A stretch of 36,421 bases of DNA, from the NCBI GenBank assembly GCA_905397405.1, contig CAJPVJ010000144.1, forward strand, positions 1-36,421, read 5' to 3'. The position numbers and the translations under genes are program-made. The stretch comes from Oppiella nova (taxonomy: Eukaryota > Arthropoda > Arachnida > Sarcoptiformes > Oppiidae). Shown here piece after piece: positions 1 to 13,120 of this stretch; the stretch's first letter is position 1; each line of letters opens with the position of its first letter. Under the pieces are notes generated by a model. The model searched no databases and had not been told where the DNA came from. It was given only the letters and a program-made list of their open reading frames with translations.

Positions 1-768
1 GGATTAAGACACGGATTATGGGCCACGGGTTGTGATAAAGTTGTGATAGTTTTATGAATTACTCAATTAATCTGTTCATTAATCTGATGATGTATTTGAA
101 CTCAATTTGCATTTATTTATTATTTGTAATAATAATTTGTTATAAAATGAATACTGTTTTATATACATTGAGATATAATATAAAAATAAAAGTTTTATAA
201 AAACCATTTGAAACATATTAATCTTACAAATAATGACTTTTTGATGGTTGCAATCAAATGTAATTGTAATCCGAGTCCTCATTTGAATTCATGTTAAATG
301 TTCAAACATTTTGTTGTTGTTTTGATTGCAATTTGCAAAATGCTATTACCTATTTAGTCACTAAATGATATGACCATGTTCAATTACAGTGCATAGGTGA
401 CCGACTCATATCTGCCGGTGTTATTATTGAGTTTCACAGTCAGTTGTATTTACCCAACAGAATCGCGTTATTGACTTAATTCTGATATTTGTTTTGTCAA
501 AAAAGCTGTTGTAATGAATATATTAATATTAAATCAGTACTTCTTATAATCTAAATAATTTAGAAAATTCTTATAAATTATAATTATACTGGTAAATATG
601 AATATATGTATAAATATGAACAGAATAATGTAGCAGCATATTCTATATGCAAATATTCTAAAATATTCTGTGTATTGTTAATATTAAGTTACAGCTACCA
701 GCATAAACTATTCAATAATTCAACTCTCATAGTTTATTTAGACAAAGTTTGTATATTATAAATGATTA

Positions 769-804
769 ACACTATACAGTACACTATACAGTACACTATA
801 CAGT
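769..804. repeat. 12 bp tandem repeat, three units
   Basis: The unit ACACTATACAGT occurs three times head to tail without mismatch. It is short and simple, and no function is implied. Confidence 0.85.
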
Positions 805-1574
805 ATAATTCTCGAGTGAATTCTATTAAAATATTTAACGGCATCACAAATATTGTAGACCATAAATAATTTTAATTTCAATTTATTGATCAGGGCCATA
901 TTACAACGTGCATTATATTTTTTAAATGTCATTAGCTTACCCGTTGTGGAATAAGTTCTTAATGAATTTAATTTAACTTAATTTTATTCTGGTCACCAAA
1001 AATCATAATATCCATTGTCTATATTTATGCCTATTTTTATGTATGTGTTCATTGTATTATAAGTTATTGGATTAGAAATTCAATTAAAAGTTTGTGAACT
1101 AAGCTTTGCATATAAGTTATGTAACACATGCAATACAGTATGATAAGCTGTATGATAGCGCCTGTAGTTAAATAGAGTGTATAAGCCATGAAAGGCATAA
1201 CTTGTCTCGAATGATAGGTTTAGTAAATAAATAATTTGAGTTTTTGATTAAAGTTATAAAGCCTTATACAGTACTGTAGAGTATTACAGGTATTATTGGT
1301 GTCACTCTATTAACGGAAGTTTCGTTTCGCTTGAGCTCTATATAGTGAATATACGCTAAAAATATAATTATGAAAAACACAATCATTTTATACTTAAACT
1401 AATACTTTTGCTCTCATTTTCACTTCAGGACATCTTTCTATCATTTTTCATACATTCATATCAATGAACTAAAAACTCACTGTTCATACAAATGAAAACT
1501 TAAAATTCTATACATTTGATGTGTGTTTCACATAAATTCTCTTCATATGGTTTAAAGTGAAGACAAATATACTT

Positions 1575-1784
1575 ATGGTTTATAAAGAGGTAGAAAGGGA
1601 TCGATATAAATGTGAAGACAGACCAGAATTTCTTATATTCTATGAGCAAAAGAGAACTAAATGTCACTCGAGTTTAGAGTCATTAATGATATTCTGTTTG
1701 ATTCAAAACCCATTGGAGCGCACATTGAGGCAAATATTTGACGAAAAAATTGCTAAAATACGACAAATACTCAAAGTTTATTAA
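1575..1784 (+). other. Possible terminal exon or gene remnant
   Basis: An open frame of about 70 residues starts at an ATG (1575) and ends at TAA. It encodes a charged, protein-like sequence including FLIFYEQKRTKC and FCLIQNPLERTLRQIFDE, in contrast to the low-complexity frames around it. An AATAAA lies about 50 bp downstream, near 1834. This could be the last exon of a plus-strand gene, a small gene or a decayed remnant. I do not recognise the family, and no upstream exon was found in the AT-rich flank. Confidence 0.2.
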
Positions 1785-2050
1785 ATTCTTGTGTTATGTC
1801 TTATGGACACAATTTTCAACGAGTGTTGAGACAGCAATAAAAGTGCATTTCATCTCACAGTCTCTCTCTTTAATACACTTATTTTGTTAAATCTATTAAT
1901 TATTCATTTTATTTCCATATATTCACTACAATTACAATACATTATTCTCAACATTCACTACACTTTCCATACGTTTTATTATACTTTCATTTTACTCATA
2001 TTGTTTGCATAATACTCTATAGTCTGGCCATTCATTGACAATAGCATTCA

Positions 2051-3095
2051 AATGCAGTAGAAATGTACTAAAACTTTTCCTTTTAAAAATATCTGTCATA
2101 AACTTTTTCAAATGAGATACTTATGACAATTCACAGACAATTAAGCGTTTGATTTGATTTACGAAACGCAGGCAAACAGAGAGCGTAAAAATATTTCCTG
2201 TTTTTATGGCTATGAAAACCCAAATCAATAAAAACGAGAAAACAATTGTAAAAATAGTTCTGATAATTAATGAATGATTAATACAATAGTAATTGCAATA
2301 GGATTTATGTGGAAATAAAGTGCACGGTTATACAATTGCCAGTGCATTGAGTGTATTATAGTATGGGTTTGGTATGAGATGTTTGATAGAGTGATGTGTA
2401 TATGTGAGCGCAAACTGTAGTGTTGTATCGCATAAGCAGTGCTTGCAGTGAATGTATGGCCAGAATAGTGCTGTTGTAATGCATAGAGCAGTGAATACAT
2501 TGAATGCAATACTAATGACATGTTTCTCACAGCCATTACCAACACAACACACTGCACACAGCATTAGAGTTAAAATGCAGTAGAAATGTACTCAAACTTT
2601 TCCTTTTAAAAATATCTGTCATAAACTTTTTCAAATGAGATACTTATGACAATTCACAGACAATTAAGCGTTTGATTTGATTTACGAAACGCAGGCAAAT
2701 AGAGAGCGTAAAAATATTTCCTGTTTTTATGGCTACGAAAACCCAAATCAATAAAAACGAGAAAACAATTGTAAAAATAGTTCTGATAATTAATGAATGA
2801 TTAATACAATAGTAATTGCAATAGGATTTATGTGGAAATAAAGTGCACGGTTATACAATTGTCAGTGCATTGAGTGTATTATAGTATGGGTTTGGTATGA
2901 GATGTTTGATAGAGTGATGTGTATGTGTTCATGAAACACAGCGCAAACTGTAGTGTTGTATCGCATAAGCAGTGAATGTATGGCCAGAATAGTGCTGTTG
3001 TAATGCATAGAGCAGTGAATACATTGAATGCAATACTAATGACATGTTTCTCACAGCCATTACCAACACAACACACTGCACACAGCATTAGAGTT
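2051..3095. repeat. Tandem duplication of about 523 bp, two copies
   Basis: Copy 1 (about 2051-2571) and copy 2 (about 2574-3095) are near-identical and directly adjacent. Differences are a few substitutions plus two compensating indels: about +10 bp in copy 2 near 2927-2940 and about -9 bp near 2970. Minus-strand frames in both copies give similar cysteine-rich short peptides, but these follow from the duplication and do not look like genes. The array ends about 250 bp before the neurobeachin ATG, so it may belong to that gene's 5' flank. Confidence 0.9.
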
Positions 3096-3348
3096 GCATT
3101 TAATTGAGTATTTAAAACACATTTTACTTGTCGTATGATTATATCCGCCCATTATTTACACCGATTTGTCTCTCAGACCCATAAATGTAAGTATAAATGA
3201 AACGAAACTGAATTTAATTAAATGAATGAATCAATAAAATAATCGATACCTCTCTGTGGCTGCAAAACGTCAACAAAATGCCAATTCATGTGATGTCTAG
3301 TGATTTGAATGAAGTTGTAATCGCTTCTTGTGTCCAACCATTAGTGAG

Positions 3349-6300
3349 ATGAATGAGAATGAAGAGACGAATGCAAACATTGGTCACCAAAACGCTGTCA
3401 TCAATGACACCGACGCTCACAATCAGACCACAAGTGATGATAATCTGAATAATAGTAATAATAATGTAATTAATGACAGTTTGACTAAAAATGTGAACAA
3501 TTGTGAGACCACTGGTGATACCACTGGTGATACCACTGGTGATACCACTGGTGATACCACTGGTGATACCACTGGTGATACCGTTGTTGTCCACAATGAA
3601 GACGTCGCCAGTGATGAACAGATCGTCGCCGAGGATAATAATAATAAGCAATCAGTGGATCCGGAGTTAACACCCACTAGTGAACCCGTCACACAAACTC
3701 CTCCACAAGAGTCTACTAATGAGACATCAGATGAAACCGATGGCAATATTATATCGAAGAAGTCGACCACTTCTTCGACACCGGGTAGCGCTCAACAGAT
3801 CCTCAGCGACGACACGACGCATGAGATCAACTTAGATGAAGACATTGACAATAGCAGTGAGATTGCGGCTCAAATCGCTGACACATCGGTGGTGTCCGAA
3901 CCCAAGAGCAGCGGTGATGAGAAAACTGACGATAAAATTGTGACGCAAAGTGATCCCGAAGAGAGTGAGCAAAGTGTCAACAAAAGTGATGGTTTGAATC
4001 CGTTTGACGAATCGGACGAACAAAATGAGGACAAACTCGAAGACACGAATCCATTCAATGAAGCGAATGAGACGTCCGATGAAACCAATGAATCAAAACC
4101 TAACGAATTGTCCACAGATTTAAATAATGTGATCCAAACAAGTGATGAAACAAATGTCGCAAATGATTCCAACGATGAGAGACCTAAAGAGTCGACCACT
4201 GCTTCGGAAACCCCCACAAAGAGTCCGATAGCGTCGCCGACAGCTTCGCCATCAAAAAGCCCAAAATCGGCTCCAATTCCGAGTGATTTACAAGAAGTGA
4301 TAAACGATAGCAGTATTTCAGATGAAGTGAAGTTTGGTTTACTTTGCGCTAAAATCATGTCAATCGTGTCGTCGGACAACAGTCAAGACGCCAATTCAAT
4401 CACTGATAACATTCTTCATTTGTTAATCACCGATGATTTGCAAAGAATACGTAAACCACAGACTTTGAGACTCTTTTTTCGAGATTATCTCAAATTATTG
4501 CCGTCGAAGATTGTGGCAGAGATTCTGAGTGTTTTGATCGCAGTTTTCAAGAAATCGCTTCTTAACTTAGAGGCCGCCAAAGGCCTGCTCTTAGACTCAT
4601 TGACACAGACTTTCCATTTCGATAATCTCATCAAACACTTCATCCGCGAAATAATTAATCTTCAGACGTCTTATAGCTGTGACGTCCGGGAGTTGAGAGC
4701 GTTGTTACGGCAGAGCGAAGACGACCCCAGACTTCTTCATTACGTGCGAAACGCGAATCTTTTGCAGAGAAGTCGTCCGAACGCTTTCTTTGCCTTTCCG
4801 GGCTCTACCGGTTCGGTGTTGGCTCTGCCGCCCATCCAGAAGTGGCCGATTCAGAACGGCTGGACATTCGTCACGTGGTTCCGTCTGGAGCCCAATGCCG
4901 CCAATTCGCAGCCCTATCTATACTTCTTCAGAACCAGCAAAACAGGTGTCGGATATTCGGCTCATTTCACCGGCAATTGTCTGGTTTTGACGTCAATGAA
5001 GATCAAAGGCAAAGGCTTCCAGCACTGCATCCCCTATGAGTTCAGTCCATTCAAATGGTTCCACTGCGCCATCACTTATGTGACCAAATGGAGGGGCGCT
5101 GAGGTGAAGGTCTATGTGAACGGCCAGATGACCGCCAACACCGAGATTGCGTGGAGTGTCCAGACGTCTGACATATTCGATAAGTGCTTTATTGGGGGCA
5201 CCGCTGACCTCAATGAGTCCCACCTATTCAATGGTCAGTTGTCAGCCATCTATCTGTTCCACGAGGCACTCAATGCGAGCCAAATCTGTGCTATCCATCG
5301 GTTGGGGCCGTCATATATCGGTCAATACCTTCACAGCAATGAAAGTCAACTCGAGTTACCAATGGTTATGAAACGGGTCTTATATGAGGAGAAACTGAGT
5401 TCTTCGCTTATTTCTCTCTACACTCCCGTAGCCGTAGAGGGAGAGACACTCTGTCTGCAGTCCACCCCCAAAGGGAACACCACTTACTTCACATCCTCAC
5501 CACACGCGGCACTATTGGGTCAAACAATTTCTATAAAAACACAATCAATTAGTTCAACGCTTCAGTCGATTGGCGGCATTCGCGCCCTTTTGCCACTCCT
5601 TCACCGCTTTACGCACCGGTCGGACGCCGAGGCCTGTTCTACACTAATTGGCTTCATATGTGATTTGTTAGAGAGTTCCCCGCAATGGTTTGGCAACGAA
5701 GTCGTTCAGTCGCACGGATTTGTCATTATTTCCTCACTTTTGGCCAAAAGTCCACGAATTCTGATAAACGAAGAAACGCTGGAAATATTGTTAAACTTAA
5801 CCAAAACTCTGATCAGTGCTTCATCTGGTGCTGACTCTCTGTTATTGAAGCAATTAATGGACAGTATTTTATTTAATTCCTCGCTTTGGGTGTACGTTGA
5901 CTCTAAGCTACAGCTGAGGCTATACTGCTATTTGGCCACAGAGTTCCTCAGCGGTAATAACGGCTCTAACGCTAGTAATGGCACTAATAATACTACCGGT
6001 GCTAACAATGTGTCCAATGGTATAGTTTTCAGTGAAGTGAGACGTATCTCAACAGTATTACAATTATTACATTCCCTTAAATACTATTACTGGCTCTCGG
6101 AGGAGAAGTCTATTCAAGTGAAGGCCAAAGATATGTCTTTGCGGCCAAATAAGAGTGAATTGCTGTCCATTCGCTCTTATATTCTGCTATTTATAAAACA
6201 GCTTATATTGAAAGGAAATGGCGTTCATTTGGACGAACTTCAGGCCATTCTTAACTATTTGACAACAGTTAACGAGGACGAGAATATTCTGGACGTCCTG

Positions 6301-9300
6301 CAAATGCTACAGTCCCTTATGTGCGAACACCCGGCCTCTATGATACCAGCCTTTGATGCCAAACACGGCGTTAAAACTGTTTTCAAACTAATCGATTCGC
6401 TGAACGAGGAGATCCGTATCCAAGCGCTCAAACTGTTGGGTTATTTTCTGTCGAGAAGTACACCGAAGCGCAAGCAGGACGTGATGGGTCCGCACAACCT
6501 GTATATGCTTTTGTGCGAACATCTCATGAAATTCACGCCTTTGAGGATCGATACGTACAATGCTTTGCACGAGATTTTGACAGAAACGGCAATCGAGACG
6601 ATCAGAGCCTCCCACTCCAGTAACCCCAGTCTTCGCATCGAAAATCCAATGGTTCTCAAAGTGATCGCAACTCTTCTGATCGAAGGCAAGAAAGAGGAGC
6701 CAAACGAAAGCGACGACACGAACCCGGATATCAAACGACTGTTTATCAGCGATTTGTGGAGACTTTTGGTGAATAACCGCGAGAACAGGCGTCTGGTACT
6801 GCAGATGTCTGTTTGGCAGCATTGGCTCATAAACCTCATCGACCACAACGTCGAAGTGACCAGAGATCAGATTTTAGCCATTTTCCGGGTCCTTCTGTAC
6901 CACGCAATCAAATACGAATACGGGGGGTGGAGGGTATGGATCGACACTCTGGCCATTATTCACGCAAAGGTCAGTCTCGACGAGTTTATGGCTCAGTTCG
7001 GCAGAGATAGGACTCATAGGAACAGCGAATTCAGAGCCGAAAGGAGGACTTCTGGGGATTCCAGTACTGGAAGTAATTCTTTGAAAGACGAGTCTATCCA
7101 TCATAAGAGTGAGGACTTGAATCACAAGGATTTGCAAACAAATAGCGAAACATCAGAGAAGACAACGACTCATAAAACGGTGGATACCGACGAAACAGAC
7201 AGCCGTCCAGAAGACGATCCCCGTCCCGAAGATGATCGCGAGTTGAATACAGTTGCTCCCGGAGCTGCTCATCCAGCAAAAGATACTACAGATAACAATA
7301 ATAGCGAGGGTTTAAAGAGTGATAAAAGTGCCAAAAATAGTGATCCAAATGGAGTGACAAAAGTGGATGAAAGCAACGATAATATTAGTGGTAATGAAGA
7401 GGAAGATGACGAACAAAAGGCTCAAAAGAAAGAAGCCGTCATCAGTACTATTAGTTCTATAGATACGGAATCAAAGTTATCCAACACTGACCCCAAACTG
7501 TCCAATACTGTAGTTCCTGACAGCGCGCCCTCACGAAGCAATCGTTTCGGAAGTCGCCGAACGAATCCCCAAAAAGAGTTCTATTCGTCACTAATTTTAG
7601 GCCAAAAGCCGGCGCCCAAAGTGTCGGCGACGCCTGCCTTTCGTATTCCAGAGTTCCGTTGGAGTCAATTGCATCTCAAACTATTGAATGACTTACTGTT
7701 TTCCATTGAATGTGATCTCCAGATGTGGAGAAGTCAGGGCTCGGAGTATAAGTCTGAGTCCGGATCACAACGAAGCACACAATTGGACCAAATTCTTCAA
7801 CATTCAGAGAATCAGATATACATTGTTAACGCTATTCATTTAGTGTCACAATTGAGTGATAATATAATTATAGCCGCGGGTGGACTCCTGCCTCTATTGG
7901 CTGCGGCCACGGGAGGAAACAGCGCCGCCCCTAATGTTACGGCCGGTGGTGAGGGTCTGACTGCAATTCAGGCCAATTCACTGCTCTATAGACTCGTCAA
8001 TCTAATCGATATCTTATGTTTCGCCGCAACTCATGTAAACTTCGGCGAATTGGAGGCCGAGAAGAATATGTCCGCCGGAGGGATATTAAGACAGTGTTTA
8101 CGACTTGTCTGTACGGTTGCCGTCAAGAACTGCTTGACTGTTCAGAAGCACATTGAAAATGGATTAACAAATGACACCGACTTTGAATCGATGGAAGTTA
8201 AGGATGAGTTCAATGCGGGCACGAGTATCGCAGCGGCCGCTGAGCTCTTTGGCATTGACTTCTCCTCCGAGTCCAGCGATTTGGTCACAAATTTCAAGAC
8301 AGACGGCTCTGATTCTGAAACTGTTTCCACATTCATTCCAATACAACCCCTTCCTATCAAAGATCCAATGCGTCTGCTGCAGGAAATGGATGTCAACCGC
8401 TTGAGGGCCTGTATTTATAGAGACGCCGACGCCGATACCCGTCAGTCCCAGTTCTTGGCGTTGGCGACGCTTTATTTCATTTCAGTGCTAATGGTATCGA
8501 AATATAGAGATATTATTGAACCCAAAAGTGGTGCTCAAGTGACAAAAGGCAGTCGACGTAACTCTCAGGCCTCTAACGACAGCTCCCAATCACACACCGA
8601 ACAAAACATAGACGCCGGCAGTTTAGACCCGTCAGAGATTATTAAACCCATAGAAATACCCAAAACTCACATCGACTCTAATATTGGCGAAAAACTGACA
8701 GCAAAACTCGAGACAACCCTCTCTAGTGTTTGTCCGCTTCTCAGAGAAATTATGTGCGATTTCGCGAATTTCCTCTCAAAAACACTTCTCGGTTCTCACG
8801 GACAGGATCTGGTCAGCAAAGAAGCCGTCCGAACATTCCGGCGCTCGAACGCCAGTCCCGTCGAGTTAGTGATGCTGTTGTGCTCCCAAGAGTGGCAAAA
8901 CACACTCCAGAAGAACGCAGGACTCGCTTTCATTGAACTCATAAACGAAGGAAGACTTCTGTCGCACGCAATGAAAGACCATATCGTGAGGGTTGCGATG
9001 GAAGCGGAGTTCATACTCAACCGCTTGAGAGCCGACGACGTATCCAAACACGAGACGTTTGGTCAGTCGTGTTATGAGACACACGAGAGTCGCTCTCATG
9101 AGGAGACACTCATTAATTCGTTGATACTGTCGGCCAAACGGCGCGATTGGATGGTATTCACGCGATTCAAAGAGAATCTGAAACGCGGTCACAGAAAACA
9201 CTATAAACTCGACTCTTGGGAAGACGACGCCCGACGCAAACGGAGATTCATTTGCGATCCTTTCGGTGTCGACCAAATTCCAGACAATTCTCAGCCTATT

Positions 9301-12300
9301 TCCAGTTCATCCGATGGAACCGCTAATACTAAGACATCAGCAGAAGCTTCGAATACAGATGAGAGTCCGACAGATAAGAGCAACGATGAAGCGATGGCCA
9401 ATCCATTAGTTTCACCGAAACAAACGCTAAACATTTCGTCGAGAGCTGAAGAGGAGGAGGAATTCTTATGGGAGACCGAAGACTCTTCTCAAGAAAATGA
9501 GACAAATCCAGAGTTCAGTGGTTCTGTTCTCTTCACTATCGACTGTTCCCTAATTTGGGGCATTTATGCCATCGAAGGCATACTTCAGATCACAGCGAAT
9601 GAGCTGTTCTTCGAGGCCCACAGCAATGAAATCGAATTGAGTTCTGTCCTGAAGTTGGATAAAAAGCTGTCTAAAAGTGAGATCACAGATAATATCATGA
9701 AAGGCTTGAGTGGTATTGGCTCTAAAGGGTCAAAAGGTTTCAAAGACTTGGATCTAATGGTTTTGCGTTATTGCGATCTTTTGACATATAATGGAAAGAT
9801 TCTTCTGAACGAAATCCGAGCCGTCTTTACGCGAAGATTTCTATTACAACAGAACGCTATCGAAATATTTTTAGCCCAAAGGACTTCTATTATGTTTGCG
9901 TTCGCCGACTACGAGACCGTCAAGAAAGTGGTCAAATACTTGCCACCAGTGGGTGTGGGCGTCAAGTATGGCATTCCTCAGTCCAGGAGAGCGTCGCTAT
10001 TGTCACCGAAACAACTGTTCGCGACATCCAATATGACACAGAAGTGGCAGAAGCGAGAGATCAGTAACTTTGAGTATTTGATGTTTTTGAACACAATCGC
10101 CGGCAGAACCTATCAGGACCTCAACCAATACCCGGTGTTTCCCTGGATTTTGACTAACTATGAGAGCAGTGAACTTGATTTGGCTCAGCCAACCAACTTC
10201 AGAGACCTCTCCAAACCTATCGGTGCTCTCAATAGTGACAGAAGGGCTGATTTTATTGAGCGTTACAACACGTGGGATAACAACAACAATGTGCCGGCTT
10301 TCCATTACGGCACCCACTACTCAACCGCCGCGTTCACACTGGGATGGCTCATACGACTGCAACCATTCTACTCAACATACCTGTCCTTACAAGACGGCCG
10401 TCTCGAAGACGAGTCCAGACTTTTCACATCCATTCGCGACGCATGGGTCGCGTCCCTTATGGGCGGCCAACAGAATGTCAAGGAATTGATTCCTGAGTTC
10501 TTCTATTTGCCTGAAATCCTAAACTCGAACCATATCTTGGAAGACGTGGAGCTCCCGGTTTGGGCCGAATCTCCCGAACACTTCATACGATTACATCGAA
10601 TGGCATTGGAGTCGGATTTGGTTTCGTGTCAATTACACCAATGGATTGATTTGATCTTTGGATATAAGCAAAGAGGTCCGGAAGCCATCAGAGCTGTCAA
10701 TGTGTTCTATTATCTGACATATGAGGGCAATACAGACCTGTCGAATGTGACCGACTTTGCGCTCAGAGAAGCCATTGAATCGCAAATCCGACACTTCGGA
10801 CAAACGCCGAGTCAGTTGAGTTCAGAGCCACACCCGCCCCGAAGCAGTGCACTCCACGTGTCGCCACTCATGTTCTCACCGGTGATGGACGAGGTGTGTA
10901 TGTCCGTGAAGTTCCCGTTCAACGCGGCGGTCACTCACATCGCCTCCTGTGCCGCACACAACGCGCAGCCGAACACCGCCTCCCAGATAGTGACCATCAA
11001 CTCTCACCAACAGTATTATCTCCACAAATGGAACACTAAAGAGTCGACCACTCCGTTGACAATGGATGCGGCGCTCATCTCTTCCGCCTCTAATATGAAG
11101 CGCCAACTCTTGGACACAACCAATCTGTGCACATCATCGCAGAGCCATTACATCGTCACTCTGGACGCCAAACATATAATTATGTGTCCTTTTTATGACA
11201 ATTCATTCCGCGTGTATTCGACCGAAACGGGAAAACTGACGCAAATTATATACGGCCACAGAGGGGTCGTTAGCTGTTTGGCCCGAAGCGAGTGCAATGT
11301 CGCCGCAGATTTCTACGTGGCGTCCGGTAGTCAGGACTGTTCAGTGCTATTGTGGACATGGAATGCAAAATATGCTCAAATTGAAGGCAACGGCGCTTCC
11401 AATTTGTCCAATCCTTTGCCAAAACTAACTCTTTGGGGACACGAGTCCACTATTATCTCTCTGCTAATCAGCGCAGAGTTAGGTCTTATAGTTAGCGCCA
11501 GTCGTAACACAATACTAATCCATACGACAAGTCATGGCGAGTGTATCACCGAAATAGATATTAGGAAAAGGGGTTCCATTCAAACACTTCGAAGTATTAG
11601 TAGTTATTCCGATAACAGAGCTGATGAACAAATGGAGGGCAGACCTGAGGGCGATATAAACGGTTGGTTTTAATAATCATATTTTGTTGTATTTGTGTAA
11701 TAATTGTCTTTTATTGGTTGCAATGCATTAGAGGCCAACTTAGAGGCATCGATGTTGGGAAAGGACGGGTCGAAGAGTATTCGCAAACAGTCACCCGATG
11801 CCAAGAGTGACACCAAAGCCGACACATCGAGTATGACATCCAATGAAGTCAATACAGACTATTGTTCAGCATTTGACGAAACCGATTATCTCATCAATAA
11901 TCTGGTTTTATGCCGAGAATTGGGTTTTATTGTGGGAATAGCTATACCGCAGAGCAATGACAGCGACTACGAGGACTCAAAGCCCGGTTCCGCACAAAAG
12001 CATTTAAAAACATCGAAACCCGAACGACAGCAACAAAACGCGTTATTATTCTCGTATAACTTGAGATCAAAACTGATTAAATGCATACAAATCGGAAACA
12101 TCTCGTTCTCGAAGGACAGGGACTCCACTTTACTGCTGACTACTCGCGACGGAGAGTACATCGTTATGACAGAGAATGGGTCGGCCGTCAAGATAATGAG
12201 GACTTTTGATTTGACGCCATTGTATGCGTTGAACACATCGGAACTGTCGACGGCCTTCGCGGGCGAACAAAATCGGATAAAATCCATGACTTTAACTGAT

Positions 12301-12396
12301 TTCAAATATTTATTGATTGGACTCGAAAACGGAAAACTAATTATTTATAACATAGACTTTAATCGATGGCATCACGAGTACAGCAGCAGATATTAG
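3349..12396 (+). CDS. NBEA: Neurobeachin (BEACH-domain vesicle-traffic scaffold)
   Basis: CDS join(3349..11662, 11732..12396), 2992 aa, similar in length to animal neurobeachin/rugose. The frame is open upstream only to a TGA at 3310, and the first ATG is at 3349. Order of domains: an acidic Ser/Thr/Asn-rich N-terminus with a TTGD repeat (residues about 54-77); a concanavalin A-like lectin domain (about 477-657); an armadillo/DUF4704-type region (about 737-1204); a long low-complexity linker; the DUF1088-type block with RADDVSKHETFGQ (about 1890-1940); PH-BEACH (about 2058-2200); BEACH with NFEYLMFLNTIAGRTY and YPVFPWIL (about 2229-2494); and WD40 repeats to the end. The 69 bp intron starts GTTGGT and ends TTAG, joining a GAG codon; an alternative acceptor 12 bp later is also in frame. 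Neurobeachins are AKAP-like scaffolds in post-Golgi and synaptic traffic. A hydrophilic insert (about residues 2755-2830) interrupts the WD40 region. Nearly the whole gene is one exon, which is unusual. Confidence 0.95.
3508..3579 (+). repeat. In-frame 12 bp minisatellite coding (TTGD)6
   Basis: Six perfect copies of ACCACTGGTGAT lie inside the disordered N-terminus of neurobeachin and encode six TTGD tetrapeptides. Because the unit is a multiple of three, copy-number change would alter protein length without a frameshift. The perfect identity at the DNA level suggests recent expansion. Confidence 0.95.
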
Positions 12397-13120
12397 TGCC
12401 TCAACTCTAGTCTTAGTTTTACTTTTAACTTAAAATATTATAAGAAAATAGAGCCGAAGAACTCGTTCTCTGTTTTTTAGGTGAATTACGAATCGATTCT
12501 TGATTTGTTGAATACATTTATTTTGGAAAATTACTGAAACTCAATCGCCATTTGTGTCAGACTTTTCTGACTTTAAAGTTTTTTCAGTCGTTTTTCTGTA
12601 AGTTTTATCTCTATTATTGTGTGCGATATTTGATAACTAAATGATAAATTAGACACGATTTCTAACTACAAAACGTTTTATTATAATATAAATTATTTGA
12701 AAACTTGTTTGAAAGCAAACTTGCCGTAAAATATTAAACGATATAATAATATAATTATTAAAACATAACTGAATTCTCTATTACTTAGAGACGACGTCAA
12801 CGAAAATGCAATTTCTTTTAACATTTAATTGAATAGTTTTTAGATTTTAAAGAGAAAATTATTATTAAGATTATTATTACTATTATTATTACTGTATTTA
12901 TACATAAATTATTATTAACGGAAATAATCAGAAGTTTTTTGGGGATTCTTTTGGTAAATAAAAGGGATTATAATGTTATAAATAATGAACTATTTGAATC
13001 GATTTGATTATTAATTTGTGTTAATAATTGTAATAAACATTCCTTTCATTCAAATGTAATTTTTTGAAACGAGAAAAACAGCAATTTTTGCGTCCAATGA
13101 ATAATACAATAAAATTAACT
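12397..13120. other. Convergent 3' intergenic region NBEA/NUBPL
   Basis: AT-rich with no coding potential. Possible poly(A) signals for neurobeachin are AATAAA at 12957-12962 and 13032-13037. For NUBPL on the other strand, TTTATT (AATAAA on the minus strand) occurs at 12677-12682 and 12517-12522. The predicted 3' ends would therefore overlap. Confidence 0.5.

Larger units (their letters stand above)
1..2050. other. AT-rich intergenic DNA, no confident gene
   Basis: I see no convincing gene in this stretch. It is strongly AT-rich and its reading frames are short and of biased composition. The only open frame with ordinary protein composition is the one at 1557-1784, listed separately. A small 12 bp tandem repeat lies at 769-804. 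Confidence 0.6.

Noticed and set aside
2267-3088. Two similar cysteine-rich minus-strand open frames (MLCAVCCVGNGCEKH type) that look like a small paralogous gene pair
   Set aside because: They arise because the DNA itself is tandemly duplicated. The frames overlap each other in different phases, have no clear signal or stop conservation, and the second copy is altered by indels without regard to frame.
3286-3770. Minus-strand frames with repeated GITS or SPVV units opposite neurobeachin
   Set aside because: They are antisense shadows of the 12 bp minisatellite that encodes TTGD on the plus strand.
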